A DNA stretch of 64,000 nucleotides from NCBI RefSeq assembly GCF_001542875.1, contig NZ_LMAF01000001.1:744001-808000 (forward strand), written 5' to 3'. The notes under the pieces were generated by a model. It ran no database searches, was not told the origin of the DNA, and saw only the letters and a program-made list of their open reading frames with translations. Made by a program: the position numbers and the translations under genes. The stretch is from Erythrobacter sp. YT30. Lineage in GTDB: Bacteria; Pseudomonadota; Alphaproteobacteria; Sphingomonadales; Sphingomonadaceae. Below, piece by piece: positions 7,168 through 16,860 of the stretch (the stretch's first letter is position 1; every line of letters begins with the position of its first letter).

Positions 7168-9359
7168 TTTCGCTCTGTAATCAGTCGTACGCCGGAGTGC
7201 TGCGCGAAAAAGCTCCAAAGCCAATTGATGACAACCGTCACACGGTTTCGTGCGCCGGAAAGAAAACTGACATGCACGAGGCCCCACAACCACCAGGCCT
7301 TCGCGCCCGACAAGTGGAAGCGGCCAAAGTCGGCAACAGCGGACTTGCGCCCGATTGTAGCTAGACTGCCCTGGTGCTTGTAGACGAAGGGCTTGGGCTT
7401 GGATTTTCCGAGCAATTCGCGCTCAACAACGTTTGCGACATGGGTGCCTGCCTGTTTCGCCGCTGGAGCAAGGCCTGGAACGGGTTTGCCGTCCCATGCC
7501 GTGCTTCCCGCCGTGTCACCGATAGCAAAGATATCCTGCAATGAGCCCTCGCCTGATTGAACTCGCAAGTGGTCATCAACTGCGATGCGGCCAGACCGAT
7601 CGCTTTCCACGCCAAGCCAACGCGCAGCGGGAGATGCTGCAACGCCAGCAGCCCAAAGCACTGTCTCGGTTTCAATCCGAGCGTCATCGCCAATGCGCAC
7701 ATGGCGTTCAGCGATTTCGGTTACCCGGCTGCCAAGTCTGATTTCAACTCCCAAAGCCTCAAGCGAGGCGGCTGCTTTTGCTGACAAATCTTTGGGAAAA
7801 GCTGGCAGAATGCGGTCGCCCGATTGCACCAAAACGACGCGCGCCGTGGCGGGATCGACCGTGCGGAACTCGCGCGCAACGTTGATTTTCGCCAATTCCG
7901 CTATCGCGCCGGCCAGCTCAACACCGGTGGGCCCTGCCCCGACGATCACGAAGGTCAATAGGCGTTTTATCCGCTCTGGATCATCGCTAGCTTCCGCCTC
8001 TTCGAAGGCATTAAGGATTGTTCCGCGCACAGCCACGCCATCTTCGACAGTCTTGAGACCAGGCGCAAATTTGCCCCACTCATCCTTGCCAAAATAGCTG
8101 TGCGTCGCGCCCGTTGCGATGACCAGTTTGTCGAAAACCAACGTCTCACCGTGCGCCAGAGTGATCGTCTTTTCCTCTTTATCGACACCTGCCACCTCGC
8201 CTTTTAACACGCGGACATTGCCATCAGAGCGGAACAGGCTGCGAATGGGAGTTGCAATATCGGAAGGGTTCAGCGTTGCGGTGGCGATTTGATAAAGCAG
8301 CGGTTGGAACAGGTGATAATTGCGTTTGTCGATCAAAGTGATCCGCACGGGCAAGCGCTTGAGCCGATTGACGGCTGCAAGACCTCCAAAACCAGCGCCC
8401 ACAACTACGATGTGCGGCCAGCTATCGGGAATGTCGGCATAGTCGCGATCAAACAGGATATTGCGTTCAAGCCAGCCCCAGATCGCTCTATCTACTGACA
8501 AGAAGCCGGCCCCTTTCGCTTCGTAAATGGCGAGCAGCAGAAAGGGGAAAAAGGTTATGTTGGGATGCGCGCCGGCGATCATGAAAAAGCCGATCAGGAA
8601 GAACAGGAGATAGGATACAATTCCTGCCCCAATCCCTGCGATAAACAGAACAGCGGTGATCAAAGCCAACCAATCGGGAAAACCCCAGAAAACCGTCATC
8701 GGAAGCCAGGTTTGAACACTGATCGGCGGCTCGATCACGTCCGCATAGGCAAGCAAGGTGACCCCAAGCCATATGCGGATAATCGCCAGCAAAGCCGGCG
8801 CCGCGTTGTCGCGCAGCCATTCGCCTGCCGCCACCACTGGCCGGGCCAAAGGAAGCGCGCTGTTCTTGAACCCTGAAGCCAAAGCGCGATCGATCGAGAA
8901 CGCAGCAGGTCCGTGGATCACGTACCAGATGAGAATAGCCGAAACGATCAGGTTGGTCGTTGTTGGAATGTAGACCGCTTGCGAAATGATTGTGAGCGCT
9001 GCCATCGCCAAAGCAGCAGGTCTGGTGAACAGCCCAGCGATCAGAAGCAAAGGCGCAATCAGCTCAATCGCAAGACCCGTCGCCGCCGCATTGTGCGCGC
9101 TCATCCAACTGACCGGGTATTCATTGGCCGCGAGATAGACCGCCGTTTCCCAATCAGCCGCTTTGACGAGACCCGAGCGCAAAAACCACAGCGCGACGAA
9201 GAACCTTATCGTGATATCGGTGAAGGGCCAGAACAGCTCCGTCCCACCCGCATACCATTTGGTCCAACGCCTTAGCGTCACGCGAATGAACGGTGAGAAG
9301 CGCTCCTCCTGCAAAGGACGCGCGCCATCTGATTGCGCGTCTGCAACAGCGCTGGTCAT
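7164..9359 (-). CDS. DoxX-like membrane domain fused to NDH-2 type NADH dehydrogenase
   Basis: This 731-residue protein joins two parts. Residues about 40-300 are a multi-spanning region with DoxX-like features (WFLRSGLVKAADW, AIELIAPLLLIAGLFTRPAALAM) that seems to repeat the module twice. From about residue 312 a complete two-dinucleotide-fold flavoprotein follows: GAGFGGL at 321, NYHLFQPLLYQIAT, the second fold VIVGAGPTGVELAGA, and FAIGDTAG. The second part resembles NDH-2 enzymes that oxidise NADH and reduce quinone without proton pumping. The membrane part may anchor it or accept electrons. The ATG at 9359 suits the AGGAGG better than the TTG at 9365. Confidence 0.87.
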   Translation of the reverse strand: MTSAVADAQSDGARPLQEERFSPFIRVTLRRWTKWYAGGTELFWPFTDITIRFFVALWFLRSGLVKAADWETAVYLAANEYPVSWMSAHNAAATGLAIELIAPLLLIAGLFTRPAALAMAALTIISQAVYIPTTTNLIVSAILIWYVIHGPAAFSIDRALASGFKNSALPLARPVVAAGEWLRDNAAPALLAIIRIWLGVTLLAYADVIEPPISVQTWLPMTVFWGFPDWLALITAVLFIAGIGAGIVSYLLFFLIGFFMIAGAHPNITFFPFLLLAIYEAKGAGFLSVDRAIWGWLERNILFDRDYADIPDSWPHIVVVGAGFGGLAAVNRLKRLPVRITLIDKRNYHLFQPLLYQIATATLNPSDIATPIRSLFRSDGNVRVLKGEVAGVDKEEKTITLAHGETLVFDKLVIATGATHSYFGKDEWGKFAPGLKTVEDGVAVRGTILNAFEEAEASDDPERIKRLLTFVIVGAGPTGVELAGAIAELAKINVAREFRTVDPATARVVLVQSGDRILPAFPKDLSAKAAASLEALGVEIRLGSRVTEIAERHVRIGDDARIETETVLWAAGVAASPAARWLGVESDRSGRIAVDDHLRVQSGEGSLQDIFAIGDTAGSTAWDGKPVPGLAPAAKQAGTHVANVVERELLGKSKPKPFVYKHQGSLATIGRKSAVADFGRFHLSGAKAWWLWGLVHVSFLSGARNRVTVVINWLWSFFAQHSGVRLITERN

Positions 9360-9365
9360 AGCCAA

Positions 9366-9394
9366 TTTCCTCCTGCACCTTAGTTCGCAGGAAA
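9366..9394 (-). promoter_or_regulatory. Hairpin enclosing the ribosome binding site of the NDH-2 fusion gene
   Basis: On the minus strand TTTCCTGC and GCAGGAGGAAA are separated by ten bases. They can pair to form a stem with one bulged A that hides the strong AGGAGG Shine-Dalgarno sequence just before the ATG at 9359. Such an arrangement could limit translation until the stem is opened, for instance by heat or a coupled upstream ribosome. Pairing is read by eye; no energy was calculated. Confidence 0.4.
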
Positions 9395-9437
9395 TCAGTC
9401 TGGGTTACACCCCTCAACAGGCGAAACGCTCAAAACG

Positions 9438-12254
9438 CTAAATCTCAAAACCCCATTGCCGGTACGTTGGACGCAGGCTTGGATCACGGGCCAAGGCGTT
9501 ATCGATATCTTCCTGCCCGCCTTTATCGCCCTCCTCTAGGCGAATAAGGCCGCGGAGCAGAATCGATGCCGTCTGATTGGGATTGAGGTCAAGCGCTGCA
9601 GCGATATCGGTTTTCGCTTCATCGAGCATGCCATTGCGCAGGAAGATCATCGCGCGGCTATCAATGGCGTTTGATGTGTTGTCGCTGTTCTCGACCGCTT
9701 TCTTGCACACCGAGATACCGTCACCGACATTGACCTGCCAGACGCCCATGAACCAACATTGCTCGTTCAAAAGGTAGGAATCGTTGGGTTTGTCGGCGAG
9801 CAGATTCGTGATCCGCATCAAGCCAGCTTCCCGCTGGCCTTCCAATGCGTCCAGCTCGGCCAGAGACACGGCGAGTTCTTCTCGCACATTCTCATCGCCA
9901 TCTTCATACTCAAGGATGTCGCGCGCTTCGGCAAATTTACCCTGAACGGCAAGCATTGATGCCAGACTGATCGCTCGTGCAGGCCGTGGATCAAGCAAAT
10001 AGGCTTCTTCAAGATCAGCGAGTGACGCATCGTGATTGCCGAGCATCGTATGCACGGTTGATCGTTGACCAAAATATTCGGCAGTAGGCTCGAGTTCCAC
10101 CACCTTGTCCATGTCTTCAAGCGAGCCGCTGAAATCATAGGTGTTGTACCGGAAAGCGGCGCGCGTGAGATACGGGGTCACTTCCTCAGGATCTTTGATG
10201 ATCAGCTGTTCAAGAGCATCCTCTATTGGTGCAAGCGTGCTTCGGTCCGTTTGCGTTGCAAATCTCCAAACACGCGGCAGATCCGTCGGCGCGATCAGCT
10301 TTGGCTTTTGCCTTGCCAAGGCTGCGGCTTTGCGACGTTCTTCTCGGAAGGCTTCGGGAGGCGTTTCTCCACCGTTTGCGGTTAGCGTTTCACTGACTGA
10401 GATAGTGCCGCCATCAAGCGAAATCATGCGTGTGTAGTGGCGGCCCGCAATTTCAACGTCGACGGGTTCAGCATCGCGCAACTCAAATCCCTTGGCACCA
10501 TCGGGCAGAGTCATATTGACGGTGAACTGAGTGCTCGCCCCACTCCTGTTGCTCACCGGAATGTCCCGCCATTCACGCCGAGATCGATTAGGCGAAAAGC
10601 CCATTGATCCTGCAAACATGCCAAGGCCAAGTTCGCCCCGCAGTCCTTCAAATCGAAACTCCGGCGTTGCGATTCCGGTGATGACCATGGTCGAAACGCT
10701 GTCATCATCGCCCGGGATGATGTCGAAATCGATCATCGCAAGGCTGTTGTTCATCCCGCGCGCCATCTGGCGCTTGCGGTCTTCTGTCAGCTTTTCAGCA
10801 GCCGCGTTGAACTGGGCTGCTGAAGGACCGAAGAGCTTTGCGGTCATCGACACGAGCATGGGCAGATCAATGCCCGCAGTCGCGTCAACGTTCACTTCGG
10901 TGATGGCATCGGGAGCTCTGGGAAGAAGCTGTTTGATCGGCTCAATATCGCCGCCGCTTGCACGGATCGGCAGAGCGTATTCGAAGTTCGGCACATTGCC
11001 GACCGTTGTAAGATTCGCGCCAAGCGACGTGCCGTCGAGATAGTAGAGATTGCCGTCGATTTTCGCGCGCACAAGGACGTGATCGAAAGCGCCCGGCAAT
11101 GGCAGCGATACAGGAACCAGGTTGCCGCCGCTCGACGAAACCAGCACCGCCTCAGCCTCGACTCCCAATTCGTCAAGGATGGCGAGCAGGATCACGGTTT
11201 TTGCTTTGCAATCGCCGTATTTCTTGTCCCACGTCTCGCTGACACTTTGCGGGAGGTAGTTTCCGCCATCGAGGCCATTGAGCAGATAGCGGACGTCCTC
11301 CTGCACCAACTCCAGCGCGGCGACTGCCCGCTCCAATTCGCCGGAATGCGATGTGCGTATTTCTTCAATACGGGCGATCAGATCATCGAGCCCTTCAAGC
11401 GCGCCATCGGTCTCGTAATACGGTGCCATGACGCTCGACACTTCAGACCAGCTGTCAAACGTGCCCAATTGCAGCATTGTCGCCTGCCGATAGCGCAGCG
11501 GCGCATCGCCCGGCACATCGTCCGCTTCGGGCAGCGGCATCATGACCTCGATCCGGTTGAAGCCATCGGCATTTTCGACTGCCGGAAGATCGTAATTGGG
11601 GCCAGCCTGATAGCGAACACCCAAATCATCGGGCCATGAGGCGCGAACGCGGGCGAAGTCTGCCTCGCTATCGGATCCGTATCCGCCGCCCTTTTCCTCC
11701 CGCCACAAATAGTATTGGCTCTGAACTTCGTCGCCGAGCGCCTGATCCCTGAGTGTCACCGAATAACGCAGCCGCAATTCATCGCCGACTTGCAGACCGG
11801 GAACTGCCATTGTCGCAGTCAAAGAACCGTCTAGAATACGCTGCTCAAGCATGCGCTCCCGGCGCAGGACTTCCATCTCTTCGCCTTGGGCAATGACATC
11901 GATGACTTCGCCATCGCGCAGAATTGAGACCTCGTGGACGATCAGGTCACCCTTATCAGGCAGCCAGGTCGCTTTAAGCGTTCCAACGCTCGAAAGGTCT
12001 GCAAGGCTCGCAATCTTGTAAACGTAATCGCGGTATTCCCACAGCTGCCCTTCAATGATCCGCAGTTGGGTATCGTTGACGAGCATCGAATTGGCCGCGT
12101 CGCGTTCAACCTCACCCAAATCGACCAGATCAATCCAATCGGGCGCAGGCTCATAAAGCGGTTCTTCACCCGCAAGCGCGATGCTGCTCCATGCCAAAGC
12201 AGCCGATGAAATGGTCACCGAAGAAATGGCCCGGCGCCACTTACGAAATCTCAT
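9438..12254 (-). CDS. DUF3857 / transglutaminase-like / TPR exported protein
   Basis: A 938-residue protein with an N-terminal signal peptide (ISSAALAWSSIALA-G), then a DUF3857-type beta domain (about 60-270). A transglutaminase-like core follows with a visible Cys-His-Asp set: YGDCKAKT, FDHVLVR, YLDGTS. A linker leads into tetratricopeptide-like helices in the last third (EPTAEYFGQRSTVHTMLGNHDASLADLEEAYLLDP and similar). Homologues are common in Bacteroidetes and sphingomonads; substrate and role are unknown. It sits 78 bases upstream of the DoxX/NDH-2 gene on the same strand, and 274 bases from divergent purB. Confidence 0.85.
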   Translation of the reverse strand: MRFRKWRRAISSVTISSAALAWSSIALAGEEPLYEPAPDWIDLVDLGEVERDAANSMLVNDTQLRIIEGQLWEYRDYVYKIASLADLSSVGTLKATWLPDKGDLIVHEVSILRDGEVIDVIAQGEEMEVLRRERMLEQRILDGSLTATMAVPGLQVGDELRLRYSVTLRDQALGDEVQSQYYLWREEKGGGYGSDSEADFARVRASWPDDLGVRYQAGPNYDLPAVENADGFNRIEVMMPLPEADDVPGDAPLRYRQATMLQLGTFDSWSEVSSVMAPYYETDGALEGLDDLIARIEEIRTSHSGELERAVAALELVQEDVRYLLNGLDGGNYLPQSVSETWDKKYGDCKAKTVILLAILDELGVEAEAVLVSSSGGNLVPVSLPLPGAFDHVLVRAKIDGNLYYLDGTSLGANLTTVGNVPNFEYALPIRASGGDIEPIKQLLPRAPDAITEVNVDATAGIDLPMLVSMTAKLFGPSAAQFNAAAEKLTEDRKRQMARGMNNSLAMIDFDIIPGDDDSVSTMVITGIATPEFRFEGLRGELGLGMFAGSMGFSPNRSRREWRDIPVSNRSGASTQFTVNMTLPDGAKGFELRDAEPVDVEIAGRHYTRMISLDGGTISVSETLTANGGETPPEAFREERRKAAALARQKPKLIAPTDLPRVWRFATQTDRSTLAPIEDALEQLIIKDPEEVTPYLTRAAFRYNTYDFSGSLEDMDKVVELEPTAEYFGQRSTVHTMLGNHDASLADLEEAYLLDPRPARAISLASMLAVQGKFAEARDILEYEDGDENVREELAVSLAELDALEGQREAGLMRITNLLADKPNDSYLLNEQCWFMGVWQVNVGDGISVCKKAVENSDNTSNAIDSRAMIFLRNGMLDEAKTDIAAALDLNPNQTASILLRGLIRLEEGDKGGQEDIDNALARDPSLRPTYRQWGFEI

Positions 12255-12528
12255 AAATCTGCCCCAAAAATAACACTATACCCGGTGAACCTGCCCGCAA
12301 TGACCTTAAATCGACCATGATGCGTGTCAAACGGTTTTGCCGAGTGTCGCACAATACTCTTTTGGTCGATACAAATCGTAAAGGCTTGGACAGCTGTTGC
12401 GGCGTCGGGCCTGGTTAAGCTGGTGGGGACAACGACGGTCCAAAAGACCTACACCCTTGCCAATTGTTCTCACCCGACATAGCCGCGCCCCATCGCTGTT
12501 TGGTTTAACCCGATAAGAAAGCTTATTC
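12255..12528. other. Intergenic region between divergent DUF3857 gene and purB
   Basis: These 274 bases should contain the promoters of both divergent genes. I could not recognise a riboswitch, a known operator or a terminator in it. A GGTTTAACCCGATAAG stretch lies about 30 bases before purB. No convincing open reading frame is present. Confidence 0.5.
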
Positions 12529-13839
12529 ATGGTCCCGCGTTATGCTCGCCCCGAAATGTCCGCCCTTTGGGAGCCGGAGGCGAAATTCCGCATCTGGTTC
12601 GAAATAGAAGCGCACGCGACGCAGAAGCTCGCTGAGCTCGGCGTCGTCCCTGAAAGCGCTGCCAAGGCTCTGTGGGATTGGTGGGCAACGGATCCGGCCA
12701 TAGATGTAGACGCAATCGATGCGATCGAAGCCGTTACCAAGCATGACGTGATCGCATTTCTTACATGGGTGGCAGAGCAGGTTGGGGATGAAGCGCGCTT
12801 TATGCACCAGGGCATGACGTCTTCCGACGTGCTCGACACGACGCTTTCCGTACAACTGGCGCGCGCATCCGATATCCTGCTCGCTGATCTCGACGCGCTA
12901 CTGGCAGCGCTAAAGACGCGGGCTGAAGAGCACAAGTTTACACCCACAATCGGCCGCAGCCATGGCATCCACGCCGAACCGGTGACGTTCGGGCTGAAGC
13001 TCGCGCAGGCTTATGCCGAGTTTGATCGGTGCCGTGAGCGGCTGATCGCCGCGCGCAAGGAAATCGCGACTTGTGCCGTATCCGGCGCGGTTGGGACCTT
13101 TGCCAATATTGACCCTTCAGTTGAAGAGTATGTGGCCGAACAGCTGGGCCTCACCCCCGAACCCATAAGCACTCAGGTCATCCCGCGTGATCGTCATGCC
13201 ATGTATTTTGCGACGCTTGCTGTCATCGCAGGCTCTATTGAGCGGCTCGCAGTCGAAATTCGCCATTTGCAGCGCACAGAAGTGCTGGAAGCGGAGGAAT
13301 TCTTCTCCAAGGGTCAAAAAGGCTCCTCCGCCATGCCGCACAAGCGCAATCCTGTGCTGACCGAAAATCTGACAGGGCAAGCGCGCATCATCCGCGCTTA
13401 CGCGATGCCCGCGCTTGAGAATGTGGCGCTTTGGCATGAACGCGATATCTCGCACTCATCGGTGGAGCGCTATATCGGGCCTGACGCGACCATTGCGCTT
13501 GATTTCTCGCTCGCCCGCCTGACGGGTGTCGTGGAGAAATTGCTGGTCTACCCAGAACGGATGCAGGCCAATCTCGACAGCATGGGCGGGCTCGTCCATT
13601 CGCAGCGCGTCCTGCTTGCTCTCACGCAAGCCGGCGTCAGCCGCGAAGATGCCTATGCCATTGTACAGAGAAACGCGATGAAGGTCTGGGAAAGTTCGGG
13701 CGCATTGTCGCTTCTCGATCTCCTCAAAGCGGATGCAGAGGTGACTGCCGCACTGAGCGAGGAGGAACTCGAAGAAAAGTTCGATCTTGCCTACCATTTC
13801 AAGCATGTCGACACGATCTTTGCCCGCGTGTTCGGCTAG
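12529..13839 (+). CDS. purB: Adenylosuccinate lyase
   Basis: The 436-residue enzyme carries the fumarase/aspartase superfamily signature GSSAMPHKRNP at about residue 265, with the flexible-loop Ser. TSSDVLDTTLSVQL and RSHGIHAEP hold further active-site residues, including the His general acid. It catalyses two steps: cleavage of SAICAR to AICAR in purine synthesis and of adenylosuccinate to AMP plus fumarate. Length and the N-terminal VPRYARPEMSALW fit the short bacterial form. It starts a same-strand run that continues through lapA-like and pyrF genes. Confidence 0.97.
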   Translation: MVPRYARPEMSALWEPEAKFRIWFEIEAHATQKLAELGVVPESAAKALWDWWATDPAIDVDAIDAIEAVTKHDVIAFLTWVAEQVGDEARFMHQGMTSSDVLDTTLSVQLARASDILLADLDALLAALKTRAEEHKFTPTIGRSHGIHAEPVTFGLKLAQAYAEFDRCRERLIAARKEIATCAVSGAVGTFANIDPSVEEYVAEQLGLTPEPISTQVIPRDRHAMYFATLAVIAGSIERLAVEIRHLQRTEVLEAEEFFSKGQKGSSAMPHKRNPVLTENLTGQARIIRAYAMPALENVALWHERDISHSSVERYIGPDATIALDFSLARLTGVVEKLLVYPERMQANLDSMGGLVHSQRVLLALTQAGVSREDAYAIVQRNAMKVWESSGALSLLDLLKADAEVTAALSEEELEEKFDLAYHFKHVDTIFARVFG

Positions 13840-13909
13840 GTCTCGCTAGACTTGGGCGATAAATCGCCTAGGTTCGTGGCTTCGGGAAAAGAGGTAGGGG
13901 ACGTTTAAC

Positions 13910-14290
13910 GTGCAAATCCTCCGCACACTAATTTGGATCTTGGTGACGGTGTTTGTCGCCGTTTTTGTGCTCATCAATTACGGTGAGCCGCAGCGCGTGA
14001 AAATCTGGCCGTCGGCCGATCCGGTTGGCTTCGACTGGCCTGTTGGCGTTATAGCGCTCGCGTTTTGGCTGCTCGGTGTCATTCCATTCTGGATCTACCA
14101 TCGCGGGGTCAAATGGAGCCTTAATCGCCGCATTCGCAGTCTCGAAAACTCAATGAAATCCAACGCTTTGTCGCGCAGGCCCGATCCTGAGCTGAATTCG
14201 ACCCCGCCTGTGGATGAACCTGCGGATAAACCTGCTGAAAAACTGGGGGAAACGGGTGGATTATCACCCGAAGAAGGAAGCACCCGATGA
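13910..14290 (+). CDS. LapA-family (DUF1049) inner-membrane protein
   Basis: A 126-residue protein with two membrane helices (about 5-25 and 42-62) separated by NYGEPQRVKIWPS, followed by a basic stretch and a Pro/Glu-rich tail. This is the layout of LapA-domain (DUF1049) proteins; E. coli LapA assists lipopolysaccharide assembly, but many family members are uncharacterised. The start is GTG at 13910. Its stop overlaps the pyrF start (ATGA), so the two are probably co-translated. Between purB and this gene are 70 bases with a weak GGCGATAAATCGCC hairpin. Confidence 0.75.
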   Translation: MQILRTLIWILVTVFVAVFVLINYGEPQRVKIWPSADPVGFDWPVGVIALAFWLLGVIPFWIYHRGVKWSLNRRIRSLENSMKSNALSRRPDPELNSTPPVDEPADKPAEKLGETGGLSPEEGSTR

Positions 14291-14961
14291 CCAACCCCGT
14301 CTATCTCGCGCTCGATATCCCGCAGGTCGAACCGGCCAAGGCGCTACTTGAAAAGGTAAAAGCACACATTGGCGGCGTTAAGCTGGGGCTTGAATTCTTC
14401 TGCGCGCATGGCGGCCACGGCGTCCATGAGATTGCGCATATGGGCCTGCCGATCTTCCTCGATCTGAAATTTCACGACATTCCCAACACGGTCGCTGCAG
14501 CCATGCAGGCCATCCATGTCTATGAACCCGCGATTGTCACCATCCATGCAAGCGGCGGGCGCGCGATGATGGAAGATGCCAAGGCTGCCGCTGCAGAAGG
14601 GTGCAAAGTCGTGGCCGTCACCACTCTAACGAGCCTCGATTCCAATGATCTCACTGACACCGGCGTTTACGGCAGTGCTGAAACACAGGTGATGCGGCTC
14701 GCTGAATTGGCACAAAAAGCGGGTCTTGACGGTATCGTATGCTCGGGCCAGGAAGTCGGCAAAGTCCATGCACAATGGAAGGACGGCTTCTTCGTCGTCC
14801 CTGGCCTGCGTCCCAATGGGAGCGGCACCGGCGATCAAAAACGCGTCGTCACCCCAAGATCAGCGCGCGACAATGGCGCAAGCGTTCTGGTAATAGGCCG
14901 CCCCATCAGCCGCGCGGATGATCCAGAAGTAGCAGCGCGCGCGATTGAAGCAACGCTTTAA
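14287..14961 (+). CDS. pyrF: Orotidine 5'-phosphate decarboxylase
   Basis: This 224-residue TIM-barrel enzyme decarboxylates OMP to UMP, the last step of pyrimidine synthesis. The catalytic Asp-Lys-Asp cluster is visible as FLDLKFHDIPNT near residues 58-69, and the phosphate-binding end as VPGLRPNGS and VLVIGRPISRADDP. It is coupled to the upstream lapA-like gene by a 4-base overlap, and the trpF start follows 13 bases after its stop. Confidence 0.96.
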   Translation: MTNPVYLALDIPQVEPAKALLEKVKAHIGGVKLGLEFFCAHGGHGVHEIAHMGLPIFLDLKFHDIPNTVAAAMQAIHVYEPAIVTIHASGGRAMMEDAKAAAAEGCKVVAVTTLTSLDSNDLTDTGVYGSAETQVMRLAELAQKAGLDGIVCSGQEVGKVHAQWKDGFFVVPGLRPNGSGTGDQKRVVTPRSARDNGASVLVIGRPISRADDPEVAARAIEATL

Positions 14962-14974
14962 CCCTAGAAAACCT

Positions 14975-15628
14975 ATGACAATTCAGATCAAAATCTGCGG
15001 GCTGAAGGACCCGCTCTCCATCAATACCGCTATTGAAGCAGGTGCGACGCATATTGGGCTGGTGCATTTTGAGAAGAGCCCTCGCCACGTTGATATCGAA
15101 ACGGCGGCGCGGCTTAGCACAATGGTGGACGGAAGAGTGAAAACCGTGCTTCTGCTCGTCAACGCGCAGATTGAGGAGACGGGCCGCGCTATTGACGCGA
15201 TAAGGCCCGATATCGTCCAATTCCACGGCCGCGAGACGCCCGAATGGGTGGATCTTGTCCGGCAAAAAGGCGGAGTGGAAGTGTGGAAGGCGCTTGGTGT
15301 CAGAAATGCTGATACGCTTGCCAAATCCGCTCGGTTTGAGGGCAAGGTTGATCGCCTACTCTTTGATGCGCCTGCACCAAGACCTTCAGATGGCACCGAA
15401 GCACTGCCTGGCGGCAATGGTGTCGCATTCCGCTGGGAGCTTTTGAAAGAGCACGATCACAAAGTGCCATGGGGGCTTGCTGGTGGGTTGACGCCAGAGA
15501 ACGTGGCGGAGGCGATCAGGCTAACAGGTGCCGATCTTGTCGACACATCATCAGGTGTCGAAACCAGCCCCGGCGTCAAGGACGTGGACAAGATCAAAGC
15601 CTTCTGTCAGGCGGCAAAGTCAGCATGA
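14975..15628 (+). CDS. trpF: Phosphoribosylanthranilate isomerase
   Basis: A 217-residue TIM-barrel enzyme that converts N-(5'-phosphoribosyl)anthranilate to CdRP in tryptophan synthesis. The catalytic Cys is in KICGLKD at the N-terminus and the catalytic Asp in LLFDAPAP, with a phosphate loop at [12 protein letters not shown] chose ATG at 14975; an upstream in-frame start at 14945 lies inside pyrF. Its stop overlaps the trpB start as ATGA. Confidence 0.96.
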   Translation: MTIQIKICGLKDPLSINTAIEAGATHIGLVHFEKSPRHVDIETAARLSTMVDGRVKTVLLLVNAQIEETGRAIDAIRPDIVQFHGRETPEWVDLVRQKGGVEVWKALGVRNADTLAKSARFEGKVDRLLFDAPAPRPSDGTEALPGGNGVAFRWELLKEHDHKVPWGLAGGLTPENVAEAIRLTGADLVDTSSGVETSPGVKDVDKIKAFCQAAKSA

Positions 15629-16860
15629 ACACACAACCCAACTCCTTCCGCACCCAGCCCGATGATCGCGGTCATTTCGGTGAATTTGGCGGACGTTACG
15701 TCGCAGAAACGCTGATGCCGCTGATCCTTGATCTGGAGCGTGAATATCGCGCTGCACAGAAAGATCCAGCGTTTCAGGCCGAATTTGACGACCTGCTCGA
15801 ACACTATGTCGGTCGCCCCTCCCCGCTCTATTTTGCTGAGAGGCTAACCGAGCACCTGCGCAAAGAAGCTGAGCCGGGAATGGGTGCGCAGGTCTGGTTC
15901 AAGCGTGATGAGCTCAATCACACCGGCGCGCATAAGATAAACAATTGCATCGGTCAGATCCTGCTCGCGAAACGTATGGGCAAGACCCGCATCATTGCTG
16001 AAACAGGCGCAGGCCAGCACGGCGTTGCCACGGCGACCGTGTGCGCACGCTTTGGCCTGCCTTGCGTCATCTATATGGGCGCAGAGGACGTCGCGCGGCA
16101 ATCTCCCAACGTGTTCCGCATGAAGCTGCTCGGCGCGGAAGTCGTGCCCGTCACCAGCGGCGGTGCAACGCTCAAAGACGCGATGAACGAAGGGCTACGC
16201 GATTGGGTCGCGAATGTGCATGACACGTTTTACATCATCGGCACGGCGGCAGGCCCGCACCCCTACCCTGAATTGGTGCGCGATTTCCAAAGCGTGATCG
16301 GCACCGAAGCGCGCGCCCAATTACTCGCTCGCACTGGCCGCCTGCCCGATCTGCTGATTGCGTGCATTGGCGGCGGATCGAACGCACTGGGCCTGTTCCA
16401 CCCTTTCCTGGACGATCCCGATGTAAAAATGCTCGGCGTCGAAGCAGCAGGGCACGGCCTTGATGGTGACGAACACGCGGCAAGCCTCCTCGGCGGCTCA
16501 CCTGGAGTGCTTCACGGCAACAAGACCTACTTGCTTCAAGACGAAGATGGCCAAATCACTGAAGGCCATTCAATCAGCGCTGGCCTCGATTATCCCGGCA
16601 TTGGCCCCGAGCATGCCTGGCTCAAAGACACAGGCCGCGTTGAATACACCGCCGTTACCGATGACGAGGCGTTGGAAGGCTTTCAACTGCTATGCCGGAC
16701 CGAGGGTATTATCCCCGCCCTCGAACCCTCCCATGCACTGGCTGCCGTCGCCAAACGCGCCCCGCAAATGCGCGAGGACGAGATCATCTGCATGAACCTG
16801 TGCGGACGCGGCGATAAGGACATCTTCACCGTGGCTGAAAAGCTTGGGGTGCAGATGTGA
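15625..16860 (+). CDS. trpB: Tryptophan synthase beta chain
   Basis: The 411-residue protein condenses indole with serine in the alpha2-beta2 tryptophan synthase. The PLP lysine is at residue 104 in [21 protein letters not shown] is the carboxylate loop and [10 protein letters not shown] the phosphate-binding loop. The start is the ATG overlapping the trpF stop; the frame is open farther upstream but inside trpF. Unusually, trpA does not follow directly: a small membrane ORF intervenes, linked by overlapping codons on both sides. Confidence 0.97.
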   Translation: MNTQPNSFRTQPDDRGHFGEFGGRYVAETLMPLILDLEREYRAAQKDPAFQAEFDDLLEHYVGRPSPLYFAERLTEHLRKEAEPGMGAQVWFKRDELNHTGAHKINNCIGQILLAKRMGKTRIIAETGAGQHGVATATVCARFGLPCVIYMGAEDVARQSPNVFRMKLLGAEVVPVTSGGATLKDAMNEGLRDWVANVHDTFYIIGTAAGPHPYPELVRDFQSVIGTEARAQLLARTGRLPDLLIACIGGGSNALGLFHPFLDDPDVKMLGVEAAGHGLDGDEHAASLLGGSPGVLHGNKTYLLQDEDGQITEGHSISAGLDYPGIGPEHAWLKDTGRVEYTAVTDDEALEGFQLLCRTEGIIPALEPSHALAAVAKRAPQMREDEIICMNLCGRGDKDIFTVAEKLGVQM

